Source: Desulfobacterales bacterium (lineage in GTDB: Bacteria > Desulfobacterota > Desulfobacteria > Desulfobacterales > Desulfosalsimonadaceae). From it: a stretch of 64,000 bases of DNA. The notes below the pieces were generated by a model, which saw only the letters and a list, made by a program, of their open reading frames with translations, was not told the DNA's origin and made no database searches. The position numbers and the translations under genes are program-made. Shown here piece by piece: positions 42,389 through 54,513 of this stretch (position 1 is its first letter; each line of letters begins with the position of its first letter). The stretch covers positions 117,759-181,758 of the forward strand of contig JAGXKN010000002.1 of the NCBI GenBank assembly GCA_018335195.1, in the 5' to 3' direction.

Positions 42389-43687
42389 GTGAACACGTCG
42401 TCTTTTCCGCAGCCGCCGCTTCGCGTCTCATGGATCATGTGGGGCCTGGCGGCGCTGTTTTACCTGATGGGGTTTTTCCAGCGGGTCGCCCCGGCAGTGA
42501 TGACATATGAGCTCATGCAGGATTTCGGCATCAGCGCGGCTGCGCTGGGTCACCTGTCCGCGTTTTATTTCTACAGCTACGTGGCCATGCAGATTCCCAC
42601 CGGGATTCTGGCAGACCTCTGGGGACCCCGGCGCCTGCTGACCACAGGCGCTTTGATCGCAGGCCTCGGCACCGTCCTGTTTGCTGCCGCACCCGGGATT
42701 TTCTGGGCTGGTACCGGCCGCCTGCTGATTGGCGGATCCGTGGCCGTGGCCTTTGTCGGGCTGCTTAAACTGGCAGCCAACTGGTTTCCGCCCAGACGTT
42801 TTGCAGCCGTTACCGGGATGGCCCTTTTTTTCGGCATCATCGGCGCGGTATCGGCCGGCCCGCCACTGCGCCTGCTGATGAACCAATTCTCCTGGAGGAC
42901 CATCATGCTGGCAGTTGCCGCTGTCACCCTGGGCATCGGCGCGATGATCTGGGTCTTTGTCCGGGATGAACCCGCGGACAAGGGTTATGCCAATCTTGCT
43001 GCCCCTGAACAGGACGCTGACGGAAACGGCGTGTCAAGAAACATCATCAAAAAACTGAGAGCGGTCTTTGCCTACCGCAACACCTACTTGCTTTTTTTTA
43101 TCCCGGCAGGCATCGTGGGCGCCACCCTGTCCTTTGCCGGGCTGTGGGGGGTGCCGTATCTGTCTACCCATTACCGCATGTCAACCTCGGAAGCTTCCCT
43201 GCTGACTTCGGCCCTGCTGGTGGCCTGGGCCGTGGGCGGACCGGTCTTCGGCTGGTTATCGGATCTGCTGGGCCGCAGAAAACCGCTATATATCCTGGGA
43301 TGCGGCCTGTGCCTGGCCGGCTGGACGATCCTGTTTTTCGTGCCCGATCTTTCATTTTTTGCCTTGTTCTCGGACCTGGTTGCCACCGGGTTTTGTTCGG
43401 GGTGCATGGTGGTCAGTTTTGCTTTTATCAAGGAATCGCTTCCCTTCCGGCTTGCAGGCACGGCCTCGGGAGTGATCAATATGGGCGTGATGGCCGGGCC
43501 GATGCTTCTTCAGCCCGCTGTGGGCTGGGTTCTGGACAAAAGCTGGCAGGGCGGGATCTCGGGCGGAGTGAGAATATATGCACTGGCTTCCTATCAGAAA
43601 GGCTTCAGCCTGATGCTGGCATGGGTGGCGCTTTCGCTGGTACTGCTGTTTTTTACCCGGGAGACATGGTGCCGGCAGCAGAGTTAA
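42389..43687 (+). CDS. MFS transporter
   Basis: ~12 TM segments; GILADLWGPRRLLTTGALIAGLG; GWLSDLLGRRKPLYILG. Confidence 0.9.
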   Translation: MNTSSFPQPPLRVSWIMWGLAALFYLMGFFQRVAPAVMTYELMQDFGISAAALGHLSAFYFYSYVAMQIPTGILADLWGPRRLLTTGALIAGLGTVLFAAAPGIFWAGTGRLLIGGSVAVAFVGLLKLAANWFPPRRFAAVTGMALFFGIIGAVSAGPPLRLLMNQFSWRTIMLAVAAVTLGIGAMIWVFVRDEPADKGYANLAAPEQDADGNGVSRNIIKKLRAVFAYRNTYLLFFIPAGIVGATLSFAGLWGVPYLSTHYRMSTSEASLLTSALLVAWAVGGPVFGWLSDLLGRRKPLYILGCGLCLAGWTILFFVPDLSFFALFSDLVATGFCSGCMVVSFAFIKESLPFRLAGTASGVINMGVMAGPMLLQPAVGWVLDKSWQGGISGGVRIYALASYQKGFSLMLAWVALSLVLLFFTRETWCRQQS

Positions 43688-43914
43688 AACATCCGGCAGG
43701 CGGGAAGGGCCAAAAAACGCAGGATGCAAAAATCAGGTTTCCACCCTTTGCCTTCTTGATAAAATGGCATCCGGATTCATCTCTCCCGGATTTTCAAAAA
43801 CATAATTCGGAAAGATATCAAGAAATTGTCCGGGAGTAGGGCATTGTCGGTCCGAGCCGATGTGTTTGCACTTCCTTATTTTTTCGGATTCCGGCCGGGC
43901 GAAGCCGCCGGCAT

Positions 43915-44970
43915 TCACCGGATGCGATCTGCCAGGTGACCGACGGAGATTGCATAGTTCACAGAGCGGTTCCAGCGCATGATCACGCGGAAGTTGTCGT
44001 ATACGATAAACGCAGGACCTTTACTTCCCTGCGGCAGTATCACGGCGCCTTCCATGTCCGCCTGCGGCAGGGCCGTGCCGTCGGCTCGCCGGAGGCCGAG
44101 CCGCGACCATTGCCGAAGGGTCTTTTTCCGGTTCAATGTGGCAAGCTCCCGGTCAAAGTCTTCAGGTAAGCGGACCTTGCGCCCCCAGGTTTCGCCGGGC
44201 TGCCATCCCCTGCTGGAAAGAAAGTTGGCCGCGGAGGCAAAGGCATCCGGCAGACTGCCCCAGATATCCTTGCGCCCGTCTCCGGTATAATCCACGGCAT
44301 GCCCGATGAAAGTGGAGGGAAGGAACTGCATGTGCCCCGTTGCCCCGGCCCAGGAGCCCATCATTTTCTCCGGGGTTATGTGGCCTTGTTCAATGATCCG
44401 AAGGGCGTGCAGAAGCTGCTGCCGGAAAAAATCCGAGCGGCGCTGATCATGGGCCAGTGTCACCAGCGCATTGATTACCCGAAATCCGCCCTGGTAGTCG
44501 CCGAAATTCGTCTCCAGCCCCCAGAATGCGATGAGATACCGCGGGGGCACGCCGTATTCTTCATAAATTCCTTCCAGCAGGACGCGATGTTTTTTTAGTT
44601 GCGCCCGGCCGCGTTTTACCCTTTCTTCCGTGACCCGCCGGCCGAGGTACTCCCGGAAGGTCTGTGTGAATTCCGGCTGGTTTCGGTCAAGTTCGATCAC
44701 ACGCTTAACCGGCATGATATCGCGCAGTGCCGCGTCCAATGTTTTTTCGGATATGCCCTCCCTGCGCGCTTCAGCGCGTAATTCCGCCATCCAGGCCCGG
44801 AAATCCATGCCCGCAAACGCCTCACCTGCCGGGGTGTCCGCATTTTTTGTCCGGACTTGGGATTTTGCCTGACCCGGGGTGTTCAATAATCCCAGAGCGA
44901 GTGCTGCCACCGCCGTCATTGCAAAGACGGCGGTCTTCCATGCGTGCTTTTTGGGAGATGGTAAAGTCAC
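43915..44970 (-). CDS. Lytic murein transglycosylase (MltB-like)
   Basis: IAFWGLETNFGDYQGGFRVINALVTLAHD, MGSWAGATGHMQFLPSTF, YTGDGRKDIWGSLPDAFASAANFL. Confidence 0.93.
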   Translation of the reverse strand: MTLPSPKKHAWKTAVFAMTAVAALALGLLNTPGQAKSQVRTKNADTPAGEAFAGMDFRAWMAELRAEARREGISEKTLDAALRDIMPVKRVIELDRNQPEFTQTFREYLGRRVTEERVKRGRAQLKKHRVLLEGIYEEYGVPPRYLIAFWGLETNFGDYQGGFRVINALVTLAHDQRRSDFFRQQLLHALRIIEQGHITPEKMMGSWAGATGHMQFLPSTFIGHAVDYTGDGRKDIWGSLPDAFASAANFLSSRGWQPGETWGRKVRLPEDFDRELATLNRKKTLRQWSRLGLRRADGTALPQADMEGAVILPQGSKGPAFIVYDNFRVIMRWNRSVNYAISVGHLADRIR

Positions 44971-45045
44971 CTTCTGTTTTCTTTCTTTTCTGACATTTTT
45001 ATGCAGATTGCCTTTTGGTGCCGGCGTTGGTTTTCCAGGTGCCGC

Positions 45046-46650
<1,605 letters not shown>

Positions 46651-46810
46651 TTTTTGCCTTGATTATAATACAGCCCCCCTTTTCTGCCTTTTAATGACGG
46701 AAAGGGGGTATGGATATTAGTAAGGGTTGAATCGTTGCGAAGCCCGCAGGCGCATTTTTGCGCCCGCTGCGGCCAGAAGCGGGGCAATCAGGGCGGCGTA
46801 GGGCCGGCAA

Positions 46811-46828
46811 ACATGCGCGCGCGCATGT
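46811..46828. repeat. 18-bp perfect palindrome ACATGCGCGCGCGCATGT
   Basis: Direct reading; an adjacent hairpin GGCGCATTTTTGCGCC lies near 46752. Confidence 0.8.
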
Positions 46829-46968
46829 ACCGGCACGCGGTGGAAAGCCGGTAAAGGCACGCGGGGTTTCGTAAAAATCCGGAAAACTTGTTTATGCCGA
46901 TCATAGTGGGTATCTTGTAGGTTTTTTGCCGGAATTTGTCAACCAGCGATAAATGTATATTCTATTTA

Positions 46969-47015
46969 AAAATAAAACCCCTCGTGCGCAAGGTTATTCC
47001 ATGCGCACGGGGGGA
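46969..47015 (-). terminator. Rho-independent terminator downstream of the selenoprotein gene
   Basis: On the minus strand CCCCGTGCGCATGGAATAACCTTGCGCACGAGGGG is followed by TTTTATTTTT. Confidence 0.75.
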
Positions 47016-47127
47016 TGATTGTTTTTGTATCTTTGCAATCCCGTTGTGAAGCGTTGGTCTCAGCACGGGTAACGATACATCTGCTGCAGGGTAACGTTAC
47101 GCTAACGGTTCAGGGGTAGTTTTGCTT

Positions 47128-48489
47128 TCATACGGCTTGTCCGGCTTTCTGAAGCGCTTGTTCGGCCGCCAGGGTTATCGGCTCTGCGCTGGGCTCCGAG
47201 GAGCAGTCCGGATTGCCGGCACACATGAATGTGGTCAGTTCAGATATCGTCTTTTCACCGACAATCAAGGCATTGATCGCATCAATTTCCTTGGCCGGCG
47301 GGCTGTCATCGCTGATGATCTGCCCACCCAGCAGTTTGTGGGTTGCCTTGTCAAAAACAAGCTTGAGAGTCCAGGGCTTCATCCCGGGTATCATGCCGTG
47401 CTTGCTGCGGGACTGCACCGTGGCACAGATCGTTTTAAAGCCTTCGTTTTGGGCCTGGGTTTCTGTAAAACCGGTGGCAGCAACATGCTTGTCAAAAAGC
47501 TTGACCGCGCTGTTGCCAAGCAAACCCGGAAACGGAATCTCGTAGCCGGCAAGCCGCTTGGCCACCAGGCGGCCCTGAATGACGGCCGGCCCGCGAAGCT
47601 GCGTGGCTACGGGCTTTTTCGTGATAAAATGATAGTTGTCAATGCAATCCCCGGCAGCCAGCACATCCGGGTTGGCGGTTTCAAGAAACTCGTTTACCCG
47701 GATTCCGAACTTGCCCATTTCAAGTCCCATGTTTTGCGTCAGTTCAAGGTTCGGCCGGGTGCCCACATTCATAAATACCATGTCCGCGGCCAGCGTTTCG
47801 CCGGAATCAAGCTGTACACCCGAAATATGGCCTTCCTTGCCCACAAGCCTTTCAACCTTGCGTCCCATGTGCGTCCGGATCCCATTGTCCACCAAGTGTT
47901 CCTGAATTGTCGCGCCCAATTCAGGATCAAGCATCAGGGGCAAGGGCTGATCCATCAACTCAATGACATCGACTTCAAATCCCTTGGATTCCATGTCCTT
48001 TACCAGGGCCGCTACTTCCAGGCTAATAAATCCGGCACCCACAAAAACCAGTTTAACAGGCTGCCGCTGTTCCATGTAATCATGGATTCTTTCGGCATCC
48101 GTAAGAGAGCGCATGGTAAAAACGCCGTCCAGATCAGTCCCTTCAATGGGCGGGACAACCGGCCTTGAACCCATTCCCAGGACAAGCTTGTCATACGGGA
48201 TCTTCCCGCCATCGGCAAGCCGGACCTGTTTTTTTTCCGCATCAACATCTTCGACCCGATTGACAATCATCTCAATGCAGTTTTCCGGAAACATCGTATC
48301 CGGGTTGACAATCGCCTCTCCGGGGGCCAGACCGGCCACCACATGAGGAAGCGCTCACCTGACAATGAAACGGTCCTCGTCACGGATAACAGTCACGTTA
48401 ATGTCGGGCATGAGTTTTTTCGACATCATGGCCGCCGGGCCGCCGACGCCGCCGCAGCCGATGATCACCAGGTGTTCGCCTTTCTGCAT
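47128..48489 (-). CDS. FAD/NAD(P)-dependent disulfide oxidoreductase (CoA-disulfide reductase/NADH oxidase-like), predicted selenoprotein with Sec45 encoded by TGA at 48355-48357
   Basis: Strong SD (AAGGAGGTG), then ATG 48489: MQKGEHLVIIGCGGVGGPAAMMSKKLMPDINVTVIRDEDRFIVR-TGA-ALPHVVAGLAPGE.... The frame is continuous with ORF 47128-48342. TGA sits at the catalytic Cys of the CoADR ..C-ALPY.. motif. Confidence 0.88.
48315..48348 (-). promoter_or_regulatory. Bacterial SECIS-like element immediately downstream of UGA
   Basis: mRNA GGUGGCC-GGUCU-GGCCCCC (plus 48322-48340): 6 pairs plus one U mismatch, apical GGUCU loop 21 nt after UGA, and an outer CCUC/GAGG pairing. Confidence 0.8.
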
Positions 48490-48684
48490 ATTGCACCTCC
48501 TTACATTGGGTTGATTTGGAAAGCTTTTCCAGGCATTCGATTCTCATGTACGGAAGTGTATGCATATGCAAGATGGGTACCAAGCGGCATAAAAAATTCA
48601 TTTCCCGGGACCCGGGGGGATCTGAATTTTTTTCGGGCCGGCAGGCAAAGCGCAAAAGGTCAGAACGGTTTTAGGGGAGGGGGG

Positions 48685-48721
48685 AGTCAACAGCCACGTC
48701 GTGCAGGCGTGGCTGTTGACT
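48685..48721. repeat. Perfect 14-bp inverted repeat hairpin AGTCAACAGCCACG-N9-CGTGGCTGTTGACT
   Basis: Direct reading; no adjacent T-run on either strand. Confidence 0.8.
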
Positions 48722-48775
48722 TTGTGAAACGGGTTCAGGTTTTCCCGAACGGGACGCGAAATCCCGGGAGGGTGC

Positions 48776-49198
48776 TTAGTTTGACATCTGGTTGATTTTC
48801 TGGTTGAGTTCCGGGTTGCTCTGTGCAGCCCTGCTGATCTTGTTGTATTTCTGGACGGTTAATCCCTCTTTTTTTATGGATTGAACCATTTGCTTGGAGT
48901 ATTTGTCCTGGAGCTGCCGGGCTTCATCTTGATCCTCCACCTGGCTGAGTTCTTCGGAATATTCCTTCCGGATCTCGTCGACTTCGCCCCTGGCGTTGGC
49001 GAACTGCTTCAGCTCCTTTTTGTTGAAATCCTCGGGCTCGGGCTGGGTGGATTTCTGCTGATACTGCTGTTTTTGCTTGCCCTTGTTCCCGCCTTGATCT
49101 GCGGAATCCTGGGCTGCCAGAGACGGTGCGGCCGCCAGAAAGCACAGGGCGAGCAGGGGGGTGAGAACTTTTCGGATTGTCATGGTTTTTGCTTTCAT
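48776..49198 (-). CDS. DUF4168-like secreted protein
   Basis: Signal peptide MKAKTMTIRKVLTPLLALCFLAAAPSLAAQ; C-terminal YNKISRAAQSNPELNQKINQM. Confidence 0.75.
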   Translation of the reverse strand: MKAKTMTIRKVLTPLLALCFLAAAPSLAAQDSADQGGNKGKQKQQYQQKSTQPEPEDFNKKELKQFANARGEVDEIRKEYSEELSQVEDQDEARQLQDKYSKQMVQSIKKEGLTVQKYNKISRAAQSNPELNQKINQMSN

Positions 49199-49376
49199 TT
49201 GGCATTACCTCCTTTTAAATTGTTGTTTAAAGTGTCAGGATGACACAGCTTTACATTTTGCCCTTGAGAATGCATCTATTATGCCAGGCGTTTTCCGGGA
49301 ATTCGTATGTTTATAATTATTTGATTTTAAAATGAATTGATATGAGGCTATTCGTGCTTGAAAGTGCGGAAATGGT

Positions 49377-50915
49377 GTGTCAAAAAGTTACATGTGTTTT
49401 TGTGTCAAAGGAAGGTGCCTTGTGTGGTCTGCCGTATTGAACCGGCTCAGCCTGCGGTCCGTGCTTATTGTCAATGTAATTGTGCCGCTTTTGTTTGCTA
49501 TGGCCCTGGCCACCTGGTTCGGGTTCCGGACAGTGGAGCACGTCGTTGAATCCCGGCTCCAGGAGGACGTAGAGCTCGTGGCAAGGGCAATCCGGCTGCC
49601 GGTGAGCTACAGCCTGGAAAAAAAACGTTTCGGCAGCGTCGGTCAGGCCCTGCAGTCGGTTTTTAGCATCGGAAGGGTTTACGGGGCCTATGTCTATGAT
49701 AAAGAAGGACGGCGCATTGCGGCGGTGGGTGCGGTTGAGCCGGAGCAACAGCAGCAAGGCCTGCAGGATGTGCTGGAAGGCGGCAAGCGCAGGGGGCAGT
49801 ACGAGAAAATCGAGGGGCGCCGGGTTTATTCCTATTTTGTGCCGCTTTTCGACAGCTCGGGAAAGACCAACGGGATGCTCCAGATTACCCGCAAAAAAAG
49901 CGATATCCAGGAAAATATTCACACGCTCAGACTCCGGGTGATCGCAATACTTGTTGCAGCCGGCCTGTTCATGTCCGGGCTTGTCCTGTTTGGTTTTTAC
50001 AGGGCCGCAGGCCGGTATTTTACGGAACTGGCCCAAAGCATGACACGGGTCCGGTCAGGAGAGCGATCCCACCGGGCCCCGCACCATGGGCCCAGGGAAA
50101 TCGCCTCCCTGGCCAGGGTGTTAAACAATATGCTTGACAGTGTGGACCGGTCTGAAAAGGAAGTGGAAGAAAGGCGGCGTTCTGAGCAGGAATTGGAAAA
50201 CAGACTCTGGCAGAGCGAGAAAATGGCGGCCATCGGGCAGTTGGCCGGCGGTGTTGCCCATGAACTGGGCAGCCCCCTGTCGCTGATCGACGGCAAAGCC
50301 CAGCGCGCGCTGCGGGATCCGGATATCAGTGCGACTCACGAAAAGAGCCTCCGGGACATTCGCGGGCAGGTCGGGCGCATGAACGATCTGGTCCGCCAGC
50401 TCCTGGATTTCGGCAAGGGTGCCATGCGGGAAAAACGGTGGGTCCGGGCCGATCGCCTGGCCGGATCCGCGGTGCTGACGATTCAAAAGGAAACCGGCGC
50501 CAGCGTGGAATTTGTCACCCGGGGCCCGGAACCGGGACCCTTTGTTTACGCCGATCCGCTGCGTTTTGAACAGGCGCTGATCAATCTGCTGCGCAATGCC
50601 GCCCAGACCGGAAAAGCCACCCGGGTGGCGATCTGCTGGGAATTGGCGGCCACCCGTGAAGTGATTTTCAAAGTGGAAGACAACGGCCCCGGCATTGCAG
50701 ACGAAGTCAAGCCGAGAATTTTCGAGCCGTTTTTCTCCACCGGCAAAAACGGGCGGAACACCGGCCTGGGGCTTTCCGTGGTACACGGCATCGTCCGGGA
50801 GCATAGCGGATCCATCCGGGTGTTTGATGCTGAACTCGGCGGCGCGGGATTTGAGATCGTGCTCCCGCCGCAGGAAGAAAAACCGAAACAGGAATCAGGA
50901 GCGGAGAATGTCTGA
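49377..50915 (+). CDS. Membrane sensor histidine kinase (HAMP + HK)
   Basis: AGGVAHELGSPLSLIDGKAQRAL, GNTGLGLSVVHGIVREH. The exact start is uncertain. Confidence 0.9.
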   Translation: MSKSYMCFCVKGRCLVWSAVLNRLSLRSVLIVNVIVPLLFAMALATWFGFRTVEHVVESRLQEDVELVARAIRLPVSYSLEKKRFGSVGQALQSVFSIGRVYGAYVYDKEGRRIAAVGAVEPEQQQQGLQDVLEGGKRRGQYEKIEGRRVYSYFVPLFDSSGKTNGMLQITRKKSDIQENIHTLRLRVIAILVAAGLFMSGLVLFGFYRAAGRYFTELAQSMTRVRSGERSHRAPHHGPREIASLARVLNNMLDSVDRSEKEVEERRRSEQELENRLWQSEKMAAIGQLAGGVAHELGSPLSLIDGKAQRALRDPDISATHEKSLRDIRGQVGRMNDLVRQLLDFGKGAMREKRWVRADRLAGSAVLTIQKETGASVEFVTRGPEPGPFVYADPLRFEQALINLLRNAAQTGKATRVAICWELAATREVIFKVEDNGPGIADEVKPRIFEPFFSTGKNGRNTGLGLSVVHGIVREHSGSIRVFDAELGGAGFEIVLPPQEEKPKQESGAENV

Positions 50916-52320
50916 ATCTCATCATATCAGGCCATCGGCAGCCCGCCGGGAACGGATTCTGCTGGTTGAAGATGACACGGGACTGGCCAATCTTCTATAC
51001 GAAGAACTTGAAGATGCCGGCTACCAGGTTCGTATCGCATCTTCGGCAGAAGATGCGGAGGATTTGCTTAAAACCTGGGAGCCGGATCTGGTGGTCAGCG
51101 ATCTGAAACTGCCCGGAGAAGACGGCATGACGCTTCTGCAGCGGACCCGGGAGCTTTATGCCCAGCCCGGTTTTTTGATTATCACCGCCTTTGGCAGTAT
51201 TCCTCAGGCCGTGGAGGCGCTGAAATCCGGCGCGGATGATTTTCTTGCAAAGCCCCTGGAACTGGAGCATTTCCGTTTGAGCGTGGAGCGGACCCTGCGA
51301 CACAGGCGACTGCAGAAGGAGGTCCGCCGCTTCAGGGACCTTATGACCGGCGAGGGCTTCTGCGGCATGATCGGGCAGAGCCGGGCCATGCGGGTGATGT
51401 TTGATCAGCTCCGGGAGATCGCCGCGGCCCAGGGACCGGTATTGATCCAGGGGGAAAGCGGTGTGGGCAAGGAGCTGGTGGCAAAGGCGATCCATGATTT
51501 GAGCCCCAGGCACAAAGCCCCCTTTCTTGCGGTCAACTGCGCCGGAATACCGGCTGAACTGCTGGAAAGCGAGTTTTTCGGCCACGAGGAAGGGGCGTTT
51601 ACCGGTGCGGTAAAAAAACGGCAGGGCCTTTTTTATCGCACGCACCAGGGTTCCCTGCTTCTTGATGAGATCGGGGAAATGCCTTACAGGCTTCAGTCCA
51701 AGCTGCTGCGGGTCCTGCAGGACGGTACTTTCCGGCCCGTGGGCGGAAGCAGGGAGCAGCAGGTCGATGTCCGGGTGATCTGCGCCACCAACCAGGCGCT
51801 TCAAAGCAAGATGGGATCCGGGGAGTTCCGTCAGGATCTGTTTTACCGGCTGGAAACTTTCAGTCTCACAGTGCCGCCGCTGCGGGAGCGAAAAGATGAC
51901 ATTCCGCTTCTGGCCGATCACTTCCTGAACCGGTACTGCCTTCAGATGGGCAAGGAAATCGACGGCCTGTCCTCTGAGGCGCTGGAACTGCTGTCGCAGT
52001 ATACGTTTCCCGGAAATGTCAGGGAACTCCAGAACATTATTGAAAGGGCGGTGACGTTCTGCCACGGCACGCACCTGGAGGTGGACTACCTGCCCACCCG
52101 CATCCGGCAGTACGCCGGCGGCTCCATACAAAACCCGGAAACCTCGCCGGACAATATGGTCGGCAGCCTGATCCGGGAATCCGAAATCCTGCCTACGCTC
52201 CAGCAAATCGGAAAACAATATATCGATCACGTGCTGGAAAAAACCGACGGGAACAAAAGGCGGGCCGCAGCCATCCTGGGGGTCAGCAGAAGGACCCTGT
52301 ACCGGCATCTCGAAGCGTGA
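50909..52320 (+). CDS. Sigma-54-dependent response regulator (NtrC family)
   Basis: Receiver ILLVEDDTGLANLLYEELEDAGY, GESGVGKELVAKAIH, EEGAFTGAVKKRQGLF, Fis-type HTH. Overlaps the HK stop. Confidence 0.95.
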
Positions 52321-52383
52321 ATTCATGTGCCGGCTTTTGCCAGTATCTAAACACGGTATGCTGCGGTTTTGGATAAAACCGGA

Positions 52384-53520
52384 TTACAGGTCAATCCATA
52401 GCCCCCAGACCCAGTAGGTTTCTTCATATGCTGAAAATTCGCCGATCAGGGACCTGCCGTTTCGATATTCCACTCCCATGCGGAAATCGCGGTGGATACG
52501 GTCCACCGGAACTATTAATCCGGCCTGAACCGTCACGTCCGGTTCCCAGTCAGATTCCTCAAAGGACGTCATATCAACGGCCGCGTAATAGCCCATCTGT
52601 CCGTTGAAAAAAGCGTCCCGGTCCCTGAATTCAAGGCCGGTCTGGAACCGCCACTTGTCCTGCAGTGCCTCATTGCGAAGATCAAATGCCCATCCGGCCT
52701 CTGCATAGCCGCGCAAATGTGAATAAAGCGGCACGCTGATGCCTGCGACATATTCCTGGCGCGTATATTCATCTCTGAGTCTTCCCGTGCGTTCGGCGTA
52801 TTCATCTCCGACATGGCTGGAGTCATGGTTGATGCCCAGTTTTAGGGCCGTACCCGAAGCACCGCGCCAGTTCAGATTAAATCCGTAGAGTCCGTCCCAT
52901 CCAATGTTGTCCAGGGAATGCTCCCGGTCAAACATGCCGAGAAACGTGCCGTGAAGATTGAGCTGAAATCCCCGGTCATAATTTTTTGCCGGTGATATCC
53001 GCAGCAGGCCGAGCCGGCCGCCGATGCGAAAAATATAGCGCTTGTCTCCGGCAGCCGGAATCTCCGAGTCGCTGAAACTCGCCACGTTCAACGCGGTGGT
53101 GGGGTGGAAGGGATCGGCCGGATAAACCGGATAAAGATGGGTGCCGGGAGAAAATGTGCCGTTCCAGTTGTTTCCCATGGAAAAGGTATGGGAAGGTAGA
53201 TCTGCCTTTTTTGCCGGATCCGTATTTACCGTTTCTCCTGATGTGAACTGATCCGGCCCCGCGGCAGCGGATTGCGCACCCGGCAAAACGGAGAAAAGGC
53301 AGATGGCAAACATAAGGATCAAACGCCCCGGGATCCGGGCGAACCCCGCGGATATGGCTTTTTTTAGGCCCGATCGGGTGTGCAAAACAGGCAAACAGGC
53401 AGTAAGGCACATATATACATCAAATCTTTCCGGGAGCTTTTTCGCCGGACGGCTTTGCCCGCATTTTTTACCAGCGGTCTTTAATCTCTGTAATTCCCCT
53501 GCCAAACAAAGCCACGGCAA
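52384..53520 (-). CDS. DUF1207-like outer-membrane beta-barrel protein
   Basis: HLYPVYPADPFHPTTALNVASFSDSEIPAAGDKRYIFRIGGRLGLLR. The start is probably internal to this ORF. Confidence 0.7.
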   Translation of the reverse strand: MPWLCLAGELQRLKTAGKKCGQSRPAKKLPERFDVYMCLTACLPVLHTRSGLKKAISAGFARIPGRLILMFAICLFSVLPGAQSAAAGPDQFTSGETVNTDPAKKADLPSHTFSMGNNWNGTFSPGTHLYPVYPADPFHPTTALNVASFSDSEIPAAGDKRYIFRIGGRLGLLRISPAKNYDRGFQLNLHGTFLGMFDREHSLDNIGWDGLYGFNLNWRGASGTALKLGINHDSSHVGDEYAERTGRLRDEYTRQEYVAGISVPLYSHLRGYAEAGWAFDLRNEALQDKWRFQTGLEFRDRDAFFNGQMGYYAAVDMTSFEESDWEPDVTVQAGLIVPVDRIHRDFRMGVEYRNGRSLIGEFSAYEETYWVWGLWIDL

Positions 53521-53966
53521 TAATGAGGATCAGTAAAGTAAGTACGGGAATGGCGATCCACAGCGCCACTTTAAAAATAAAAAGGATTAACGGCGCCACG
53601 ATAAAAGCAAAGAAGCAGATTAATATCAGCGCGCCGCAACCTGTGGAAAAATTTTTAAAGAAATCAGGCAATGACGAATTTCCAAATGTCCCGGGGAAGA
53701 CGCGTTTCCATGCGCAACCCCCGGGGGCGCTTTGTGAATAAATCATTAATTTGGTTTAAAAAATAAACCGGACCCGGCCCGGGGTCAAGCATTTCTGCCT
53801 GCCGTGGATCAGTTCCCCGAATCAAAAATTGATTTAAGTCCCTTACCGTGTTAAAAAAAATTTAATTCCGGCTGCCGAAATATCCTGGCGGAGATTTTGC
53901 CGGGCGGATTTGTCCCCGTTTCTTATATATCCTGCACTGAGAGGTCCCCGGGCAGAGGTTCAGGTA

Positions 53967-54419
53967 ATGCACAAGACTTCTAAAAAAGATGCCATCGGGT
54001 TAATGATAAAGCAGGAATCCCTGCTGGCAAAGCTTTACAAGCTGTTTGCAGAACAGTTTCCCGAGCACCGCGAGACCTGGAGCGAGCTGGCCGCGGAAGA
54101 GAAAAAGCATGCAAACTGGCTCAGGCAGCTTGGCGATGCCGTGGAAAAGGGCATTGTCGGATTTGAAGAAGGCAGGTTCAAGGCGCCCGCCTTGAAGATC
54201 TATATCGCGCATCTTGAGCAGATTATTGCCAGGGCCGAGAAAAAGGAACTGACACTCACCTCGGCAGTTTCTTATACGGTGGATTTCGAGCGCTCCCTCA
54301 TTGAGAAAAATGTTTTCACCCATTTTGATTCGGCTTCTGAACAAGCCAGGAGTGTTCTCAACCGCCTCAAGTCGGAAACGGAAGCCCATATCCAAAAGAT
54401 TCAAACCATCGACCCGTAA
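53967..54419 (+). CDS. Ferritin-like/rubrerythrin-fold protein
   Basis: AAEEKKHANWLRQL (EExxH-type), all-helical. Start MHKTSKKDAIG. Confidence 0.65.
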   Translation: MHKTSKKDAIGLMIKQESLLAKLYKLFAEQFPEHRETWSELAAEEKKHANWLRQLGDAVEKGIVGFEEGRFKAPALKIYIAHLEQIIARAEKKELTLTSAVSYTVDFERSLIEKNVFTHFDSASEQARSVLNRLKSETEAHIQKIQTIDP

Positions 54420-54513
54420 ATGCTGTTTTTCCCGGATTCCCGGTGAAAATCCCTTCATTGTATGAGGTGTATGGCGGGAGGGGAGGGGCAAAAAAGAAAA
54501 CAATGGGCTGCAG

